Shown: one piece after another, positions 33,116 through 46,213 of the stretch
Layout of the letters: the number at the start of each line of letters is the position of its first letter
Position numbering within the stretch: position 1 is the first letter of the stretch
Origin: Cercis canadensis
Lineage: Eukaryota; Streptophyta; Magnoliopsida; Fabales; Fabaceae
Length of the DNA: 64,000 bases
Assembly: GCA_003255065.1 (NCBI GenBank)
Contig: QAOA01007909.1
Span: 3,339 to 67,338 of the forward strand
Direction: 5' to 3'
Notes under the pieces: generated by a model
Seen by the model: only the letters and a program-made list of their open reading frames with translations
Told to the model about the DNA's origin: nothing
Databases searched by the model: none
Program-made: the position numbers and the translations under genes

Positions 33116-36100
33116 AGTTCTAGGATGCCACATAAAAGTTGAGTTTCAGAAACAATTCTATATGCCATGTCAACTTTATCTACATCATCCGCTCCAACAT
33201 AGATGATGTGAAGATATATCTCATCCTCTACAGCCTAGATAACTGATGTATCATCAATAATAGCAACAAAAACGCAATAGAACAAAAGGGTGAATAGTAG
33301 AGAAACATAGAGATAGAATAGCACAATTTGTATATCACATGCTAAATGAATTGCACACTTTAGTGTGAGATATACTATGAGTAATTCAACACAAGTAAAG
33401 ACACACTCACACTCCTAGATGTAGTATGATTTCATGTACCATTATTTATTTTTTAACTCATTGATTATCAAAAACCAGTGAATTGAGTACCAGGAGGCTT
33501 ATACTTTCTAGTCTTGGCAGTCTACCAATTTGATATTCATTCATTCTTGGTTCATCCAAAAAAAGAATAAATATGTCATTCGAGTTAAAATTAGAAAAAA
33601 AACCAGTGAATTGAGTACCAGGAGGCCTATATTTTCTAGTCTTGGCAGTCTACCAATTTGATATTCATTCATTCTTGCTTCATCCAAAAAAAGAATAAAT
33701 ATGTCATTCGAGTTAAAATTAGAAGTACAAGAAAAATATAGAAGAACTCCTTAAACCCAAAAGTTAAGCTGTTTAGGGTTACCACTCGGAATACCCCTTT
33801 CATGTGAAAAAGGCCAAGAAAAACGATGATCAAACTCTTGACCTCTTGGGCAACCAAGTTCTAGTATGATGTCAAAGAACCACTTGACAAAAGAGTTAAA
33901 GCTTTTAAGCAAGGCTCCATGAATAGTTTTTCAACTCTAACATAAAGGTATATAGGATCAATTTTGGCTTGTGAAATATGCCATGCTTATTGCTTAAGGA
34001 AAACCATCACATTTTCAAAATAAAAAAGTCTTCTCAAGAGCAAAACCAGATTTTCATTCCATTTTTTTGCTTTAAAGGTCTAAATTGTTTTATACAACAA
34101 ATTCATTCCAACCACTTGGTGCCTATTAAAACAATTTTTACTACTAAGTAAATTAAAAAAAGAAAAAAGTAAAGCAACACATAATTTCTCCACTTCATAT
34201 TGATTGGGTGCAGTTTTGAAAGGGTTATGAAATAATTCCAATAACACAAAACACTCACCATTCCATATTACATTTCCTTAAACAACTCCAGATCAGCCCC
34301 ATAACTACAAATGTTCAAAAGATCATAGCAATCTATCAATCGAATTAAAATATTTCCAAAAGAGCAGTGAAATGAATATCATAAAAAGAGAAAAATACAA
34401 TTATAATATTAAATTCACCTTCAAATCATGAGTCAGTTTTAAATTTTCTTCAAGATCACCTTTTCTCCTAGCCAACTCATTTGATGCAGAGTTGATCGCT
34501 TCATTTTGCTTCTCATCAACTGCCTAACCAATAAATACCATGTGTAATTTTTCTAAATTAACTTTATACTTGATACAAGACAATAAGATAACTAACACTT
34601 TCCATAAACTGGACAAACCATTCTTAGTTCCGAGAATTTCCACTCTAGTTTGTATTTCTCATTTAACGGTTGCAGTTCCTGTTGCCACAATAATTACTGA
34701 TGTCCTTGAATGTAAAAGGTGTAGAGATAATTTAATGCCAGTAAATATTTCATACCTTCACGCAAGCAATAGCAATTTGTTTGCAAAAGGAATGGATCTC
34801 CTCTTCCTGTGCCCTGACTCATGAATAAAGCTCCTGCACATAAACTTATAATCCAATGGTACGATACAGAGCTTCTTGCATCTTCAATTGAAATATCCTG
34901 AATATATTGTGGTGTCTTCTAGCAAATTTCTCTTATGTCATAATTTCCTAATGCAAAATTCATGTTAAACTTTAGTACCATAGCCTCTAGGTCCTCAATG
35001 TGATTGAAGTCATCATCTCTTTTGACATTCCTCTGACCAGATTTTTATCAAACTTGTGTCTGCAATGGAAAAACAATAATAACAACAAATTATTACACCA
35101 GAACTTGAACATACAACAGATTGTTAGTTACAGCCTAATTTTATGCTAGTCTGTAGGATGGACTTCATAACTGAAGCAAAATTATCAATGCACCCAAAAA
35201 AGTGGTTTCTGTTTTTGGCCAAGCACCCTAAAAAGTGTTTAAAAACCATTGTTTTCAAAGTCACTTATAACGATATGCTTATTGGGATTGGACTCCAACA
35301 TATTGAATATGTGAGACATGGATTAAGAGATTACAGAATCAACACAAAACAAAGATTATGATTATATTTAATATATCTCAGATATAGATACAACCTAAAC
35401 AATAGAAAGAGTTAGCCACAATAACAACCATACAAGCCAACCTATATAACAAATTGCAAACTTGAGAAAAACAACCACATAATGAAACTTGACAACTATA
35501 CCGGCACACAATTTTACACAACTTAGCGGAATGGGAGGTCCAAATAGAACAACTATCAATAACTATGGAGGCATACGAAATTTTACACAGCCTTTAACTG
35601 GTAGTGCTACATAAGTTATTAGCTGGCTAGTCGTGCTAAGATATTAATCTCTAGCTCACAACATTTCCAAAAATACAGAGCAATATGATTTATACCAAAT
35701 TATACCTTTGTTTACAATACATGGCTCATATTACTAGGAGCAAGAAACTCTAATGATAACCATACCTTTGTGAGAAGTTCCCATGGCCATCCAATGGCTT
35801 CTTCTTTGAAGTAATCCCCAAATGACCAATTGCCCAGCATCTCAAAGAAGGTGTGATGATTGGTATCTTTTCCTACATCATTAAGATCATTGTGTTTGCC
35901 ACCAGCCGGAATGCACTTTTGGGTATTGTAAGCACGAGTGAGCTTGCTCAAAGCAGTGTTTGAATCTACAATTTTCAAAAAGATTGGCTTGTACTGGTTC
36001 ATGCCTGTAAAACAAAAAGTCAATCTGAATAATCAATGGCATAAAATCATCTAAGGGAAAACAAAATACCAAGGCACTTCGACTTGTTTTTATAGTTTAC

Positions 36101-37913
36101 ACACTTTTGTTCTACCTCTTCTTACTGACGTATTTATAGTTTATTAAAGCAAATTACATCTGACAAAAGAAATTCAAATTAAGGTTCATCGACATGAAAT
36201 TTCATGCATTTTACCAAATTACCAAACACCCTCAAAGATAAAACTACCAAGCAAAATAAATTGAGGAATCATTCGTTATGAACTATCCAGGAATATAATG
36301 TAAAAACAAGAAAATACAAAGGAGAGATTAGTTTTATTCCAACAAGATCAATAGGTAATTAGATCAGGATGGCCTAATAACAATCCTCATATCCTCTATC
36401 TATTTACTAAAGTGTGATATCCTGGAACTGAACTTTGCTTGCTACTTCCCAAAGACAGACATCAGAGAAAATTTATTGATTTCATTTTCAAATGAAATGA
36501 TACAGACAAGGCCGTAGTAGTCATTGTTATATGAATTATTCTAGCTTTCATTAAAAGGAGTTAAGTACAAGGGTTAAGAAGTTGGAATTCTTGTTTTATT
36601 TAGTCATTGACAACTCTAGCTGAACCTTTGAGTTTGACTCAAGTCATCATTTTTCATAAGAAATAAAAAAAAAAAATGAATGCACGTTAGTCTCACAATA
36701 GTCCTCAAAGCTACCAGCCATGTATAATCATACATGATTGAAGTTATTAACCATAATAAAATCATAATTGACAATTTAGAGGAATTTGATAAAAATATGC
36801 TAATAAAAAGTGTTCTGAATAAGTATTAAGATGTTATTGCTAATGATTGCTAGGCCTGGCCACTTGTTAGATCAAAGAATGAGAGATTTGTTCAATGAAA
36901 AAGGCACACTAGGGCACCTGAAGTCTATTGGAGCATAGGCACAATCAACAGAGGCAAGCTTCACAGGAAAAGAAGAAACATATTTTACATAACATTAGCT
37001 TTAATTTTTTTTGCTTCTTTGAAAATATACTTCATCAATCACAAGTTCACTTATAATTTGACTTCATTTCTAAGCTAATCGTTTACACCTTTACTTGTTT
37101 TCTCATTTTTATTTTTATTTTTTTTCCCATTGACCAAAATTTGAAAAGCATTAACCCTGGATTTAATTTAAATTTATTTGCATACATTACTCATTTTCAA
37201 CCAAAATTTATGGTTTCCCACAACCTCTTTCCCTTTTTTTCCCATTCTCTTTTACAAAACGTGAGGTGCCCTACATGCACCCTGTGCCTTGCCAAAAGGC
37301 GCTGCTCACACATGGTTATCCCTCCGAAATGGCACACTGTTTAGACCAAGGGCAAGGTGCCTAAGGGAAACTTCCAACTAGGTAAACATTTCAGGTTAAA
37401 ACAAGGTGCTAAACTGCTATTAAGACATTGACCAAGTGGAATTTGAGAAAACCAAGGGACTTGAATGCTTCTTGAATCAGGCAGATATGACAGCCAAAAA
37501 TTTCAACTAGCACAGTTTTAAAAATGCCACAAAAACCCAAAGCCCCATTACTTGGCTAATGGGCAGCATAAATAAACACCAAGAATAGGTAGCAGAAGTA
37601 AGGCTTTCATAGAAGCTATGGGTTGGTGATAAAACTTATCAAAAATTTAATTTTCAACTAATATAGCAACATGGGTCGGCGAAAAAATTGATTTAAACTT
37701 AAGAAAGATTAATGAAATTTGCATCTTCGGTTAATTCAAAGAGGCAAAGAAGAGAACCATACCAACATTGGCAAAGAGAAGTGTTGGGTAATAGTGGGGC
37801 ACAATAGGGCTCAATTTCTAGTTCATATGATTCTTCTCTACAAAGATTTTGATGTACGTGTCCCTGACACGCTTCACCAGCCACACCATTTCCAATGACT
37901 CTGCCCCAGGCAT
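33116..37913 (-). pseudogene. Alanyl-tRNA synthetase, 5' exons, decayed
   Basis: Exon 1 (37913-37763) starts MPGAESLEMVWL and contains VRDTYIKIF and PTLLFANVG, but has an in-frame TAG after NHMN. Exon 2 (36004-35766) reads [45 protein letters not shown] and [19 protein letters not shown], the class II motif region that binds ATP and alanine. A later exon (33234-33116) reads VGADDVDKVDMAYRIV. GT-AG borders and phases between exons 1 and 2 are kept. Several exons between are missing, and exons of another gene (34419-35059) lie in the gap. The normal enzyme charges tRNA-Ala; this copy cannot. Confidence 0.88.
33440..33730. repeat. 130-bp tandem duplication
   Basis: accagtgaattgagtaccag and about 125 following bases occur at 33472 and again at 33602. 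Confidence 0.85.
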
Positions 37914-38546
37914 GGCGGTAGAGGAGGAAGAAATTCAAAACAAACAAATTAATTGAACCTTTGATCATTTTGAATCCAAATCAAAATTAAAGTTGAAACA
38001 AACAACATAATGGATAAGTTCGGGTATGTAACGCAGATCACTAATACCTCATTTCACTACCTCCTGTAACCCTCCACTGAGTTGCACCTCTGCTGAGTTG
38101 CAAGTTCATCAAGGAACAAAGAAAGGGGAAATAACTGAAAAATAATAGTCTTGAATAAATATTTACCACAAGGGAAGCATTAACCACTTCTTAACTTGAT
38201 TAACCACATATTATCTGGTTAATCATGTGAAGAATTGGTTAATGCTTCCTTCCCGGTAACTATTTCTCATGAGCTATCTATTTCAATCATTTCCCCGCAA
38301 AAAAAAAAATCATAGGTTAGTAATTAAATCAAGGAGATACTAGCAAGAAAATATTTATTGAATAAACAAAACTAGAGTATAAGAACTCTTATTAAATGAA
38401 AGAGCATACAAGAAATTTTTTTACTAGAAAATCTTACCTTTTTGCAAATCCCCAACTATTCAATGTAGACATGTAGACCTCTAAAAGGCTCAGGTCAATA
38501 GAGTCATTTGATACATTCCTCTCCAATTCACTGAAACCTTGCAATT
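34419..38546 (-). pseudogene. Coiled-coil protein remnant, five exons
   Basis: Exon-like pieces with AG/GT borders lie at 38546-38438 (LQGFSELERNVSND, STLNSWGFAKR), about 35059-34860 (FNHIEDLEAMVLKFNMNFA, QYIQDISIEDARSS), 34833-34756 (VRAQEEEIHSFCKQIAIACV), 34678-34619 (ELQPLNEKYKLEWKFSELRM) and 34519-34419 (VDEKQNEAINSASNELARR, GDLEENLKLTHDL). The composition is that of a long alpha-helical coiled coil. I believe these belong to one uncharacterised plant coiled-coil family, but I cannot name it. In-frame stops occur in the second and third pieces. AlaRS exons 1-2 lie inside the interval between the first and second pieces. Confidence 0.65.
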
Positions 38547-38649
38547 CTGAATGTCATACAATAACAAAGCTGGTAAGCAAATGAAAGAAAAAAGAGAAGC
38601 ATGGTAAGCAAACATAACGACATTGAAAAACAACAAACAAAATAAATAT

Positions 38650-39045
38650 TTTTTTTTTTGGTTGAAGACAGGGCAGGGCTCAAAACAAGAAAAAGAAACT
38701 AAGGAACACTGAAATCTCCCTCATGGGCTCTTCGAGCTAATCTCCTGGACAAGAGTGAAGCAGGGATGTAGAGCATTATCACAACTGTGAAGAAGCTGCA
38801 AGCTACATAGAGAATCTGATTCCACAACCACCTTACGAAGCCCCAAGGACCAAGCTAGACGAATACCAAAAACAAGACCCCACAACTCAGCTTGTGTTAT
38901 GGAACATTGGCCAAGATTGCACATAAAACCTGCCAGAAAAGTTCCCGAAACATCATGAATCATCATCCCACCACACGCTGCATTTGATGCCCGCATGGAA
39001 TCATTGGTATTGACCTTGAACCACCCTTCCAAAGGGAATTGCCAT
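38650..39045 (-). mobile_element. 5'-truncated LINE, RNase H end, with 15-bp TSD
   Basis: The reverse strand encodes an RNase H domain of plant LINE type: GWFKVNTNDSMRASN, ITQAELWGLVFGIRLA (catalytic Glu) and VVVESDSL (catalytic Asp), ending at a stop near 38721. A T-run at 38650-38659 is the poly(A) tail on the other strand. The 15-bp word aaacaaaataaatat flanks it at 38635-38649 and 39046-39060. Tail, truncation and TSD together show target-primed insertion. Confidence 0.9.
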
Positions 39046-39060
39046 AAACAAAATAAATAT

Positions 39061-39520
39061 ATATCCAATAATAATATAGAATATAAATATTATAATATTA
39101 TTTTTTCATTTAAATATTTATTAGATATATGATTAATAATATAAATATTTATTTTATTTTAATTATATTAATAAATTAATAAATAGATATATTTAAATAT
39201 ATTAATTAAAAATGTAAAAATATATATAAATACAATTAGCTATTTATGTATTATTCTTATTATTTATATCTTTATATCTAAAATAGAAAATAAATTAAAT
39301 TTTCAAATTTATATTTAATTAAATATAATAAATAAATAAAGTTCTAATAAAAATTAATATATTATAATAATAATAATAATATTATTAAATATAAATACTG
39401 TAATATTATACTCTAATTATTCAAATATCATATAACATTAATATGAATTTTATCTTAATTATATTAATAAATAGAAATATATTCAAATATATTTCATATT
39501 AATAAAAATAAATATAAAAT
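39061..39520. repeat. AT-only low-complexity region
   Basis: About 460 bases consist nearly entirely of A and T (ataaatattta-type words). A short related stretch recurs at 42440-42500. No gene is present. Confidence 0.8.
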
Positions 39521-39604
39521 AGCAGTGGGGATTCTTTCAGGCAAAGAATAAGTAGCGGAAGTATGAATCAAAGGGAAGTACGATATAGTTGCGCCAAGAA
39601 TGCT

Positions 39605-41970
39605 TTGTCGCCTCTAGGATATACAGCCAAATTTGCGTCATCCATAAAGGCTTTGGCGAAGCAGTGAAGCATTTTGGGAACCAATAACCTTCCTTTGCCC
39701 GCTAACTCCAACTGCAGCCCGGATGAAATCACGATGTGCATCTTGAAGCTCTTCCGTAATGTTTTCAGCAGTATAAATCCTTAACTGCATTTGTCGTTCC
39801 ACCATGTTAAATACAGCTAAAGAAGCAAGAGAAAGCTGGCAGAAAAATTGTTCTTCATTAACAATAAGCAGTGAAGTTACCGCAGGTGAAGGAATACATT
39901 CCATGGCTCGTAGCTACTGTTCCTCTGACACCTTCAACTTTCAAAGAGCATGAAGTAATGGTTGACAACATAATTGACAAGAAATGTCAAAATCAGGAAA
40001 AACTGAACAATGCAGTAATTAAAAGTTTTTTAAATTACACTCCTATCATGAACCTGCCCATATTAAACTCCCTGTCTTCTTGCTCACAACCTTTTTCCCT
40101 GACAGTATTAATTGACTGTTAAACAGTTCTAAATTTGTTAACTTCTCTGCAATTATTTGACTAAGAAGCATATGCGAAATATATGAAAAATGAAAAAGGG
40201 GATGGGGGAACCTTTCAAATAAATAAGTAGAAGTTCGTGATCTAAAGATCATGTCCACTATAGTTTAAAAATGTTATAAATTTGCACACTTTTCAATTAT
40301 AAATAGAATTGGCGACCTAAGCATTGAAACTGACTTTCCTCTTTCTATTGATTCTTTGGCAACCTAAGCTTTCATAGTCAACGTAGAGATGATATAATCA
40401 TTTTAAACTCAAACATAATTCATAGATATAATATTAGCAATTTTCATCCATCTCAATGGTGACAAAGTTGAAGAATGGGTTACTGTCTCGTGTACCTGAA
40501 AATATGTTAAGAGGGTCATTGTCATTCTAGAAACAAGAAAGTGGTGAAGGGTAATTTGGACTTATCAACAGGGAGGAGGGCATAATTCTCACTAATAACT
40601 AATATCATATGAAGAAAAATAAATTAAAAAGCATACTATCTATGGTCTATGTAGTGGCGGTTTCATCCTCAATGTTACATACTCAATTGCAGCTGCACTG
40701 AAAAGAATGCCCACCGTATGCAGCCTTTTATAAAGATAAATAAAGATGCATAAAATAGATGTTCCAACAATAAAAACATGACATCCAAGAATTTATAGAA
40801 ATAGTTTTATATCTAGCATGCCCCCACAAATGCCCCGAAGGATGGACAAAAAACAAGTTTCCTCATACCTTGTGCTAAAATTTAATTTAATTAAAAGAAA
40901 TGGGACGGCAGGGATCAAACTCTTGACTGCTTGGTCAAAGAGGTTCTGCAACCATGTCAAGGAACCATTTCAACACAAAAGCTTGAAGGCCCATGAGTGA
41001 TTTTATACCTAAACAAAAACGAAAAAGGAAAAAGAAAAACTAGAAAGGATTCCAAGAGAAGAGATGGGTTAATAACCCATAGTGGTCAAATTCTGATATT
41101 CTACCAAATAAGACAAGTACCCAGAGGCTGCTGGGGCAAATAGAAACATACCAAGCTATCACATACATACATAAATGCTGACCTCTAAATAAATACATGA
41201 GTATGTCATTGATCAATTGAATGCATTTTATTGATAGTGACACTTGGAACTCTGGATGACTATTGAAATAAAATTGCACAACCCATAATGTTTCTAAATA
41301 AAGCTGAATTTGCAACTAATATTACGCATGGCATTCAAAATGAAATTTTCTTTGAAGTTCTAAATCAAAGGGAATAAGGATCACATGACTAATATTAAGT
41401 TAACAAGAAGATTATGTGAACAAAGAAATACTATATGACATTGAGTTTTCTTCTAGCTCATACCTCCACATAAGATATTATTTACACGGTTAAGGAAAAG
41501 GGAGGAGGGGAGGAAGAAGAAGAAACAATAAAGCTACTACAGAAACATGATATTTGTCTGCAATAGAAACAACATAATTGACCAAAACAAGATTGGGACA
41601 AAACTAATACGCTTCACGCACAATTTTGATATTACCCCTCAACTTCACCCAAACTGGAAAAGGAAGAACTTTCATGAAAAAAAATAAATAAATAAAGAGT
41701 ACAGGGATGGAATATGATCAAAAACCAAACTTTTTGCAATAAAGAGACAGTTTTAACTCACTTCTTGAGACTCCATATGCCAAATAAAACTGTTCAGATG
41801 GACAAAAGGTAAAGACAATTAACATTCTTTGTATTTGTTCCATATATATATATATATATATTTTATATATAAGGATACTCACGTGCACGGACAAGTTGAT
41901 CCAGAAATCAAGTTTCTCACTGCAGCTCAAACGGATAGGGTTTACTTTGGCAAGTTGCTCAACAAGCATT
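39605..41970 (-). pseudogene. DUF547 (MIP1-type leucine-zipper) protein remnant
   Basis: Pieces in gene order on the reverse strand: 41970-41883 (MLVEQLAKVNPIRLSCSEK, LDFWINL), 41789-41731 (FYLAYGVSRSELKL), about 40727-40643 (YGGHSF, then after a shift AAAIEYVTLRMKPPLHRP), 39915-39883 (GMYS, shifted) and 39784-39620 (LRIYTAENITEELQDAHRD, FIRAAVGVSGQRKV, PKMLHCFAKAFMDDANLAV). These follow the order of the plant DUF547 domain (VEQLARVNP, WINIYNALIMHAYLAYGVP, GGHSFSAA, LHCFAKGF). Several frameshifts and missing codons (after WIN) make it non-functional. The family's biochemical role is poorly known. Confidence 0.82.
41842..41872. repeat. (AT)n microsatellite
   Basis: An alternating at tract of about ten units, within a DUF547 remnant intron. 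Confidence 0.9.
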
Positions 41971-42092
41971 CTGTACCCAAAACAACAAATAAATCTTACC
42001 TGAACCTCCTTAGTGCCCAAGCAGCATACTCTAATTGCTTTTTACCAACTGATATCCAAGAGACTTCAGTTACTAATCCATAGTTTCCAATA

Positions 42093-42400
42093 TTAGCCCA
42101 ACTTAATTTTCCACGAACACAATAGGTTCAAATGAATTCCCAAAAGATAATACTTCACAATCCTTTGCAGGCTCTGCACCAATGATGAGCTCATCGAACA
42201 CTCAGATGATGACCACCACAATGAATAGGGAAGATGTCCACGTGGTGACTGAGCTGAGCACTGACTCTCTACTACAGATAACTTGGTTGATATATACGAA
42301 TCTACCAGAGACATAATAATCCACCAGCACAGTTTGACCATTATCAAGCAATACATCCTTGTTATTAGGATAGACAGGCTGCAAATCCCTCTAATTAGGC
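42093..42400 (-). other. Exon-like reverse-strand piece, unrecognised
   Basis: Reverse frames give LQPVYPNNKDVLLDNGQTVL and VDYYVSGRFVYIN, and in another frame VFDELIIGAEPAKDCEV with FGNSFEPIVFVEN. This looks like decayed coding sequence, but I cannot assign a family. It lies just upstream of the DUF547 remnant and on the same strand. Confidence 0.35.
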
Positions 42401-44180
42401 AATAACTTCCTAAGATAATGCTAACCAACATGTTGAAAAATATATTGAAATATATTAATTAATTTCTATTAATAAAAATAAAATATAAAATAAAGATATA
42501 AATAATTTTTTTTTAAAAAAGTCAATTAGCTATTCGGAGTCTCTATATAGAGAAAATAAAATGCAACTTGCCTATAGGAGGACTCAAAAAGAAAACAAAA
42601 AAACAGAAGGAAAAGACAGAGAAAAAGAATATACCCATCTCCACCTTCTAGCATCAGAATCAGAAGCCACTGTAAAGATTAGAACCAAAAAATCCATGCA
42701 AAGGCAAAGTGCAGCAACGAAATACAAACCTCAGTCTTATCAAGAAAATTATTTCAGACTAGGAGAGTCATCTTATTCACCAAAATGACAAATGGAACTC
42801 CATAAAAAATTAGATCAATTGTATACTTTGGAGCAATATCCAAAGATATTTAAAGATATTAAAAACTAAACACAAGTTTTAAAATAATAAAATCATCTTT
42901 CCCATAACTCATTGTCTATACACCTCAGATTTATGAATATAAGCATCTTAACAATCCTCAAGCTAATCTTTTACATCCCATGTTTATAATGTCAACATCA
43001 AAACTCACAAGCACTTACACCTCAAAAGTAAATAAGTGACTCACTTGAAACTAGGGTATACATTTTACAAAAATAATGTAATCAATACATGAAAGCCAGA
43101 GAAATACATAACTAAAGAAACAAAAAAGGAACTAGCTCAGATAATTAACATTATTTCTTTGTTAACAAACTACAAACGAATTTCTAACACAACTAAAAGC
43201 AAAGGAAAGCCAATTTCATGTGACAAAACCCAAAAATCCTAGATGGAACAGAACCACAACATCCCTATAACAGAAAGCCACTCTCAAAAGGTTGGAAATG
43301 ACAAAAAAGTACATGATATCTATGAAACACCAGCTGTCTACGTCTCACATTGCTGAATTTGGAACAAAAAAAACAAAAATAAAAAAGACACACAACAAGC
43401 AACAATTTAGTGACCACCCACACAAACAAAACAAAGAAAGCTAACAATGGCAAAAAAACTCCTCAAATTAAATGGATTTTTTTTTAAAACTTCCAATGGT
43501 TTAATAATAACCATTTTTATCAAGCAGTTTTCAAATATAAAGAATCTCAAAGAGTGCAAAGGAATACATCAATGTGATTTTTTTTTTCCTCAATCTTGAC
43601 AACAAAATAAATAAATCTAGTTTTTTTATAACATTACATTCTAAGCCAATGCACCAGTTCAAATTCAAAATTTTCAAAAGACCCAAATCAGCTTGCAAGT
43701 GCAAAATTGCAGGTTTTGAAAGGATAATGGAAAAGGTGAAACAGAAATAATGATTTTGTTTTATGAACAAAAAACATCACACAAGCCCCATCAGAGAAAG
43801 TTTAAGTCATAAAAATCTTTGGCATTGTTTCAAATGAAGATGTACTACTCCCATTTTAAACCCCAAATGTCCATTGATTCTTGTCTTTAATCTATCATTG
43901 TCTCACTCAAAGATCTTGCTTTCACCATGGTGGCATTGAAAAGAGATTATATCGCAATAAGTGACAAATGAAGGCTTCTAGACAAAATAAAATTCAAGGA
44001 ATGTAATAGTAATGGCTAGTGGTTAGTGGCAAGGGAAATTATTGAGACTTAAAGAAATGGCATGCATCACACAATCAAGTCAAATATGGTAGGCATTTCT
44101 TTTAAGGATGGATAACGGGTTTCCAACAGGCTCAAGAAACAAGAAGAGGTTGCTGAAGGAAATATATTTCAGAATGAAAA
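42401..44180. other. No gene recognised
   Basis: AT-rich sequence with A/T runs. Open frames of up to about 80 codons are not recognised. Confidence 0.5.
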
Positions 44181-45570
44181 TTAATTCAAGACTCATTTGT
44201 CACAAGATTAAAACTTCAAAATGAAAATGGCCACTCATTGATCAAAATGGACTTCTAAAAGCATGTAATGTAGGCAAGGTCTAAAGGTTGTAAAAGAAGG
44301 GTATAACAAGCTCAAAAATGTGTTTATTGGTCAATAAGGATCAAGGATCATGATTCATATTTCTATTCACATTCTTTTGAACAACAAAAACTAACATAAC
44401 TTCTTCATTTGTCCTAAGAGCAAAAATTCAAAATGAGAGCAACCAATCATTGATCAAAATGGACTTTCAAAAGCACGTAATGTAGGCCAAGGTTTAAAGG
44501 CTATGAAAGAATGGTATAAGAGGCCCAAACATGTGTTTATAGGTCAAGAGGGATCAAAGATCATTTCAATATCTGGTTCAACTTTCTACTTCATTCTTTT
44601 TTTCTTTTTTTACTTTTTCTTTTCATTGTTCCTCTATTTTTTCTTGCTTTTCTTTTTATTTTTTCCTTTTTTATATTCCTTTTTTTTTTTTNNNNNNNNN
44701 NNNNNNNNNNNNNNNNNNNNNNNNNNNNNNNNNNNNNNNNNNNNNNNNNNNNNNNNNNNNNNNNNNNNTTTTTTTTTTTTTCACAAGATCATTATATATG
44801 AAAGGAACAATGATTTTACCACAGTAAAAAATTTCAATACAACCCAGCCCCCAGTGTAGGGTGATCCTTGTCCAGGGTTTCTTTTGAAAAAATAGTTTCC
44901 AAGCTCAACAGGGACAGCAAGGGAAAAACAATTAAAAGGGTAGCAAAAAAATGGCCATTCCTCATTTCAATTCTTGACTGCTCATTTTTTAAACCTTAAC
45001 CATGAGAGAAATTATTCAGCCCCCAGTGTAAGGGTGATCCTTGTACAAGGTTTCTTACAAAGAAAACTACCAAGCTCAATGGGGACAACAAGGGAAAACA
45101 AATAAATGAAAAGGTAGCAGAAAAATGGCCATTCCTCATTTCAACTCTTGACCGTGCATTCAGAAAACATTAACCATGTGACAAATATATATCAAGTAAG
45201 GGTGGTCAAATATGGTATAAACAAATAGGCCAATCAAAATCAAATTATAAAATGAGGGGTTGAACAAACTTTTCATGCATATTGTATGCCACTTCCAAAA
45301 GTCCCAACTAATTCTTAAAGGCTATGAATTGAAGAAAGTTACTGAGTGTAACTGAATAGAAATCACAAAAGAGAAACTCGTATGTTTTGCAATGGAACAT
45401 ATTTGTTTTTTTAATCGAAGGGAACTAGATACCACCCCAACTTATTCTTAAAGGCTATGAATGGATGGAAGTTAGGGAGTTTGAAGTGAAAGGAAATAAA
45501 AAAAGAGAAACTCATGTGTTTTGCAACGGAACATTCTTTTTTTTTTAATCAAAAGGGAACTAGATGCCAC
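44181..45570. repeat. Cluster of three short tandem duplications around a gap
   Basis: Three pairs are visible: cattgatcaaaatggacttc near 44235 and 44449; cagcccccagtgta(g)ggtgatccttg near 44847 and 45018 (about 170 bp apart); and cttattcttaaaggctatga near 45313 and 45441 (about 128 bp). A T-rich tract at 44580-44691 leads into the gap. No gene is seen. Confidence 0.75.
44692..44768. other. Assembly gap (N), flanked by T runs
   Basis: There are 77 unknown bases with poly-T on both sides, which probably stalled sequencing. Confidence 0.99.
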
Positions 45571-46079
45571 CACAACAAAAACACTAATTTAAATAAGACA
45601 CTAGAAAGATGAAAAACAAAAACAAATATTATCCATTTATTACAAAAATTTTGGTTCAAACACTCTCACAAGCTTTCCTCTCCAAACAAAACAATGGAAA
45701 AGTAAACAAATGGTCATCAGCCATCAGGATTGGAAAGGAATACAAACTGAATTATATGGGTCTTCTAAGGAAAATATAGAAAATATTTTCTCAGTATGGT
45801 GCAATGGCATCTATAATGCATTTCTCTGTGAATTGTGCAAGAAAGAGAGGCAAAAAGCCAAATTACAAGTTCTAAATAATCAATCTATAGAATATATACA
45901 AGCATAGAAGGAAAAACCTCCTATTCAATAGAAATGCATAAGAACTAATTGAGCAAGGAAACAATATAACACCAATCACATATGACCAAATAAAAGAAGA
46001 TTATTATTATACAAAATCCTCAAATCCCAAACAAAAAAAATATGCTATTGACCCAAGGAAAAAAATATTTATAACTTAC

Positions 46080-46213
46080 CAGATGAAACCAGTTTGACAA
46101 TAAGAGTTAAATGAAGATTATTTATCTTCCCAAATTCACCAAATGCATTTTCTAGATCATCCTCTTGCGCTTCCTCATGCAACCCGTGACCAAAATAATA
46201 CATTCTTCAACGG
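46080..46213 (-). pseudogene. Y14/RBM8A exon (exon-junction complex protein), decayed
   Basis: The reverse strand reads VEECIILVTG and then, after a one-base loss, HEEAQEDDLENAFGEFG and KINNLHLTL. Y14 proteins read VEGWIILVTGVHEEAQEDDL and GEFGEIKNLHLNLDRRTG, the start of the RNA-binding domain. AG and GT borders flank the piece. A second shift near the end destroys the DRRTGFVK block. Y14 with Mago forms the core of the exon-junction complex; this single exon cannot act. Confidence 0.85.
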
